In this document: positions 62,823 to 64,000 of the stretch, one piece after another | Numbering within the stretch: position 1 is the first letter of the stretch | How the letters are laid out: every line of letters starts with the position of its first letter | Source of the DNA: CAVYXK01 sp963708245 | GTDB taxonomy: Bacteria; Pseudomonadota; Alphaproteobacteria; Acetobacterales; Acetobacteraceae | Length of the DNA stretch: 64,000 nt | Assembly (NCBI GenBank): GCA_963708245.1 | Contig: OY970201.1 | Location: 3,844,001-3,908,000 of the forward strand | Direction of reading: 5' to 3' | Program-made: the position numbers and the translations under genes | Notes under the pieces: generated by a model | What the model was told of the DNA's origin: nothing | The model's input: only the letters and a program-made list of their open reading frames with translations | The model's database searches: none

Positions 62823-64000
62823 ATGCCCAACAGCTACGACATCATTGACCATTCCTTCGACGTTGTCGTCCTCGGCGCCGGCGGCGCCGGATTGCGCGCG
62901 ACGCTCGGCATGGTCGCGGCGGGGCTGAATACCGCCTGCGTCACCAAGGTGTTCCCGACCCGCAGCCACACCGTCGCCGCGCAGGGCGGCATCAGCGCGG
63001 CTCTCGGCAACATGGAAAAGGACGATTGGCGCTGGCACATGTTCGACACGATCCGGGGCTCCGATTGGCTCGGTGACCAGGATGCGATCGAATACATGTG
63101 CCGCGAGGCGATCCCCGCGGTGATCGAGCTCGAGCATTTCGGCGTGCCATTCAGCCGTACAGGCCGAAGGCAAGATTTATCAGCGGCAATTCGGCGGTCA
63201 CACGACCGAGTATGCCAAGGGGGACATGGCGTATCGCGCTTGCGCCGCCGCCGATCGTACCGGCCATGCAATTCTGCACACTCTCTACCAGCAATGCCTT
63301 AGGCATCAGGCGCGTTTCTTCATCGAGTATTTCGCCATCGACTTGCTGATGGATGAGGATGGTGCGTGCCGAGGGCTGCTGGCCTGGTGCCTGGAAGACG
63401 GATCGATCCACCGGTTCCGCGCCAACATGACCGTGATTGCCACCGGCGGGTGCGGAAGGGTGTATCAATCCTGCACCTCGGCGCACACCTGCACCGGCGA
63501 TGGCAACGCCATGGTGCTGCGCGCCGGCCTGCCCTTGCAGGACATGGAATTCATTCAATTCCACCCGACCGGCGTGTATGGCGTGGGCGTTCTGATAACC
63601 GAGGGCGCGCGCGGCGAAGGCGGATACCTGACCAACAGCGCGGGCGAGCGGTTCATGCCGAAGTATGCCCCGCACGAAAAGGACCTCAGCTCACGCGATG
63701 TGGTGAGCCGCGCGGAAGCGATCGAGATCCGTGAGGGCCGCGGTGTCGGCGAGAAGAAAGACCACATCTACCTGCATCTCGAGCATCTGCAGGCGGAGGT
63801 GCTGGATGAGCGCCTGCCCGGCATCGTCGAGACGGCACGCATCTTCGCGGGCGTCGATGCGCACAAGGAGCCGATTCCCGTGATCCCAACGGTGCATTAC
63901 GTCATGGGCGGCATCCCCACCACCATCAGGGCGGAGGTCGTGTCTGCGACCAAGGACGATCCCGACGCGGTGGTGCCGGGCCTGATGTCGATCGGTGAGG
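62823..64000 (+). pseudogene. sdhA: Succinate dehydrogenase flavoprotein subunit with a frameshift, 3' end beyond window
   Basis: SdhA oxidises succinate to fumarate using covalently bound FAD. The first frame shows DVVVLGAGGAGLRATLGMVA near residue 13, the FAD-linking His in FPTRSHTVAAQGGISAALGN near 45, and ends at GVPFSRT near 113. An extra G in 63162-63163 shifts the frame. The second frame continues EGKIYQRQFGGHTTEYAKGD, with ATGGCGRVYQSCTSAHTCTG and PTVHYVMGGIPTT, up to the window end. The single-base difference could be a real mutation or a sequencing error; everything else looks functional. Confidence 0.88.

Noticed and set aside
1..64000. CRISPR arrays, tRNA or rRNA genes
   Set aside because: No regularly spaced direct repeats and no recognisable tRNA or rRNA sequence were seen in the gaps between genes.

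Overview
This is a GC-rich alphaproteobacterial chromosome segment. I infer Acetobacteraceae or another Rhodospirillales from protein style, the short HprK, the RapZ/HprK/EIIA-Man/HPr/EI regulatory PTS, the gluconate-2-dehydrogenase-type dehydrogenase with triheme cytochrome c, and the CioAB-type quinol oxidase. No rRNA or tRNA was seen to confirm this.

Layout. 1-4.9 kb (-): pyruvate:ferredoxin oxidoreductase (nifJ, cut at the left edge) behind a glutamate-synthase-small-subunit-like Fe-S flavoprotein. 5-10 kb (-): a YhiI/RbbA/YhhJ-type ABC export operon. 10.2-13.9 kb: small cytochrome c, ADP-forming acyl-CoA synthetase, prmA. 13.7-17.6 kb (-): a PPDK-like protein lacking the PEP/pyruvate barrel, coupled to a large protein with a PhoU/DUF47-like C-terminus, with an IS5-type transposase remnant upstream. 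17.7-20 kb (-): pyrB and a dihydroorotase-like partner without the metal-binding HxH. 20-26.8 kb (-): a sugar ABC importer with a GH31 glycosidase. 27-34.5 kb: EmrAB-type efflux pair, rplY-pth-ychF, and a second DHA2 efflux protein. 34.6-44.6 kb: S41 protease, RNase R, DUF3445 protein and small catabolic-type enzymes. 44.7-48.9 kb (-): ptsI, ptsH, EIIA-Man, rapZ, hprK, compactly arranged with several start/stop overlaps.

49-64 kb is different. Intact genes (dps, a START-domain protein, cioAB, a hydroxyisobutyrate-dehydrogenase-like gene, triheme cytochrome c, a GlcG-like protein, a TPP enzyme, sdhE-sdhC-sdhD) are interleaved with gene debris: an enoyl-CoA hydratase remnant, a Mu-type transposase remnant, three separate pieces of pyruvate-oxidase-like (poxB) genes, a GMC dehydrogenase lacking its FAD-binding N-terminus, and a deleted duplicate of sdhC...sdhA. 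The main sdhA copy carries a one-base frameshift as given. The region looks like a respiratory/oxidative locus that was duplicated, rearranged and partly eroded.

Strongest leads for novelty: the PPDK-like/PhoU-like pair, the interleaved inverted repeats ahead of a small Gly-rich secreted repeat protein (58960-59425), and the scattered poxB/sdh duplicates. I found no convincing wholly new defence or mobile system, CRISPR array or tRNA.
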